A stretch of DNA of 64,000 nucleotides from Leeuwenhoekiella nanhaiensis (GTDB lineage Bacteria > Bacteroidota > Bacteroidia > Flavobacteriales > Flavobacteriaceae): contig NZ_KZ319299.1 of NCBI RefSeq assembly GCF_002744755.1, positions 1 to 64,000 of the forward strand. Direction: 5' to 3'. This document shows, piece after piece, positions 62,429-64,000 of the stretch (position 1 is its first letter; each line of letters begins with the position of its first letter). The notes below the pieces were generated by a model that saw only the letters and a list, made by a program, of their open reading frames with translations, had not been told where the DNA came from and did no database searches. A program made the position numbers and the translations under genes.

Positions 62429-64000
62429 ATGCTTAACATTCATAATCTTTCGGTTAGTTTTCAGGGATCGTATCTTTTTGAGGAAGTTACGTTTAGATTA
62501 GGAGAAGGAGACCGTGTGGGTCTGGTGGGGAAAAATGGTGCCGGTAAGTCGACCATGTTACGTATAATCTCAGGCGAACAGGAATATGACACGGGTCAGA
62601 TCGCAACTGATAAGGAAGTTGAAATCGGTTTTCTTAAACAGGATATTGATTTTGTTGAAGGGCGTACCGTACTTGAAGAATCGTATCAGGCTTTTGAAAC
62701 CATCAAGAAGCTTGAAACGCGCCTGGAGCAGATAAATACGGAACTCGCCGAGCGTACCGATTATGAAAGCGATTATTATCACGATCTGATGGTTGAACTC
62801 AATGAAGTGCAGCATCAGTATGAAATACACGGCGGTTACAATTATCAGGGTGACACCGAGCGTATCCTGATGGGATTGGGCTTTAAACGTGACGACTTCA
62901 ATCGAATCACCGATACCTTTTCCGGGGGTTGGCGTATGCGTATTGAGTTGGCTAAACTCCTTCTGCAAAACAATGACGTGTTGCTTCTGGATGAGCCTAC
63001 AAACCACCTGGATATCGAGTCTATAATCTGGCTTGAAGGTTTCTTACGCAATTACACAGGCGCTGTGGTGATCGTTTCGCACGATAAAATGTTTCTGGAT
63101 AACGTAACCAATCGCACCATTGAGATTTCTTTGGGCAAAATCTACGATTATCCAAAGCCTTATTCACAATACCTTGTATTACGCAAAGAAATGCGTGATC
63201 AGCAGATGGCTGCCCAGAAAAACCAGCAAAAGGAAATTGAGCAGACCGAAAAGCTTATTGAGAAATTTCGCGCCAAAGCTTCAAAAGCAACAATGGCCCA
63301 ATCGCTCATCAAAAAGCTTGACCGTATGGATGTGATTGAAGTAGATGAGGATGATAACAGTGTGATGACGCTTAATTTTCCGGTTTCTGTGGTTCCCGGG
63401 AAGGTGGTTATTGAGGCTGAAAATGTATCGAAAAGCTATGGTGAAAAAACGGTTTTAAACGGAATTGATCTGCTGGTAGAACGTGACAGCAAAACGGCCT
63501 TCGTGGGCCAAAACGGGCAGGGTAAATCAACTTTGGCAAAAATTATTGTTGATGAAATCAGCTATGAGGGTAAACTGAAGCTGGGGCATAATGTTCAAAT
63601 AGGTTATTTCGCGCAAAATCAGGCCGATTATCTGGACGGAAGCAAAACCGTTCTGGACACGATGATAGACGCAGCCAACGAGAAAAACCGAAGCAAGGTG
63701 CGTGACATTTTAGGTTCGTTTTTGTTTAGAGGTGACGAGGTTGAAAAGTATGTGCGCGTGCTTTCAGGGGGTGAGCGTAACCGTCTGGCGCTTGCTAAAC
63801 TGATGTTGCAGCCGTTTAACGTGCTGGTGATGGATGAGCCTACAAACCACCTGGATATCAAATCAAAAAATGTATTGAAAGATGCTTTGAACCGTTTTGA
63901 GGGTACTTTGCTAATCGTATCTCACGACCGGGATTTTCTTCAGGGTCTTACTACCACGGTTTATGAGTTTAGAAATCACCAGATAAAAGAATATTTGGGA
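62429..64000 (+). CDS. ABC-F family ATPase (partial, runs off the window)
   Basis: Open reading frame of 524 codons without stop at the window end, from ATG at 62429 (MLNIHNLSVSFQGSYLF). Two ABC domains without membrane parts: Walker A GKNGAGKST and GQNGQGKST, signatures FSGGWRMR and LSGGERNR, Walker B LLLDEPTNHLD and VMDEPTNHLD, with a charged linker between. ABC-F proteins bind the ribosomal E-site and help stalled translation; some give antibiotic resistance. Probably only about 20 residues are missing. Confidence 0.93.
   Translation, partial: MLNIHNLSVSFQGSYLFEEVTFRLGEGDRVGLVGKNGAGKSTMLRIISGEQEYDTGQIATDKEVEIGFLKQDIDFVEGRTVLEESYQAFETIKKLETRLEQINTELAERTDYESDYYHDLMVELNEVQHQYEIHGGYNYQGDTERILMGLGFKRDDFNRITDTFSGGWRMRIELAKLLLQNNDVLLLDEPTNHLDIESIIWLEGFLRNYTGAVVIVSHDKMFLDNVTNRTIEISLGKIYDYPKPYSQYLVLRKEMRDQQMAAQKNQQKEIEQTEKLIEKFRAKASKATMAQSLIKKLDRMDVIEVDEDDNSVMTLNFPVSVVPGKVVIEAENVSKSYGEKTVLNGIDLLVERDSKTAFVGQNGQGKSTLAKIIVDEISYEGKLKLGHNVQIGYFAQNQADYLDGSKTVLDTMIDAANEKNRSKVRDILGSFLFRGDEVEKYVRVLSGGERNRLALAKLMLQPFNVLVMDEPTNHLDIKSKNVLKDALNRFEGTLLIVSHDRDFLQGLTTTVYEFRNHQIKEYLG

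Noticed and set aside
62570-63007. Minus-strand frame of 145 codons inside the ABC-F gene
   Set aside because: It is antisense to clear ABC-F coding sequence (Walker and signature motifs on the plus strand); codon shadow only.

Overview
The window is a gene-dense chromosomal segment of a member of the Bacteroidota, most likely a (marine-type) Flavobacteriaceae. The evidence is the complete gliding/type IX secretion block gldK-gldL-gldM-gldN, the exosortase XrtF pair, a class II HMG-CoA reductase beside a GYDIA-type GHMP kinase, and house promoters that fit the Bacteroidota pattern (TTG-type -33 box, about 19-20 nt, TAnnTTTG -7 box). No plasmid, phage, rRNA or CRISPR locus is visible. One tRNA (Phe, GAA) is present.

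Layout. 1-4.4 kb: a minus-strand mutagenesis cassette (Y-family polymerase plus a short DnaE) with a perfect inverted repeat over its promoter. 4.5-5.07 kb: an AT-rich DUF433/DUF5615 toxin-antitoxin-like pair. 5.07-7.4 kb: EcsC-family protein and malate:quinone oxidoreductase. 7.5-8.07 kb: tRNA-Phe followed by a small GIY-YIG nuclease gene that is bracketed by a 54/55-bp direct repeat of the tRNA 3' end plus terminator. 8.17-15.9 kb: coaX, an outer-membrane protein, a TPR protein, LptC, a 64-aa membrane protein, a CBS-domain (CNNM/CorC-type) transporter and a PpiD/SurA-like folding factor. 15.97-19.3 kb: GHMP kinase, serine hydrolase and HMG-CoA reductase. 19.6-25.6 kb: dipeptidyl peptidase IV, two POT peptide transporters and a thioredoxin-like protein. 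25.6-30.4 kb: comEC, an NlpC/P60 lipoprotein, lpxB, surE. 30.5-34.6 kb: tail-specific protease, an orphan DppC-like permease, a secreted nuclease. 34.6-41.8 kb: rodA, mrdA, mreD, mreC, mreB and purH. 41.9-45.2 kb: FtsX/MacB-type permease, fRMsr-like GAF protein, xrtF and its partner, a DUF3347 lipoprotein. 45.3-52.0 kb: miaB, sigma-54 activator, lptE, TPR protein, secG, groES, groEL on the minus strand. 52.4-60.7 kb: topA, an arginase-fold protein and gldKLMN. 60.9-64 kb: FAD oxidoreductase, DUF983 protein and the start of an ABC-F gene that runs off the window.

How the genes work together. Much of the window builds the envelope: LPS synthesis and transport (lpxB, lptC, lptE), wall elongation (mreBCD-mrdA-rodA), periplasmic folding and proteolysis (PpiD-like, Prc), and protein export (secG, gldKLMN). 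The DPP-IV/POT/POT block is a coherent peptide-use unit: the protease releases dipeptides and the two transporters import them.

The most unusual structure is the GIY-YIG cassette at tRNA-Phe. The gene lies between the intact tRNA and a partial copy of that tRNA in which the T-loop has been replaced by a GC-rich hairpin. This looks like an insertion aimed at the T-arm that restores the tRNA end. Other points worth checking are the arginase-fold protein next to gldK that has lost three of six metal ligands, the operator-like palindrome on the mutagenesis cassette, and a terminator stem written into the comEC coding end.
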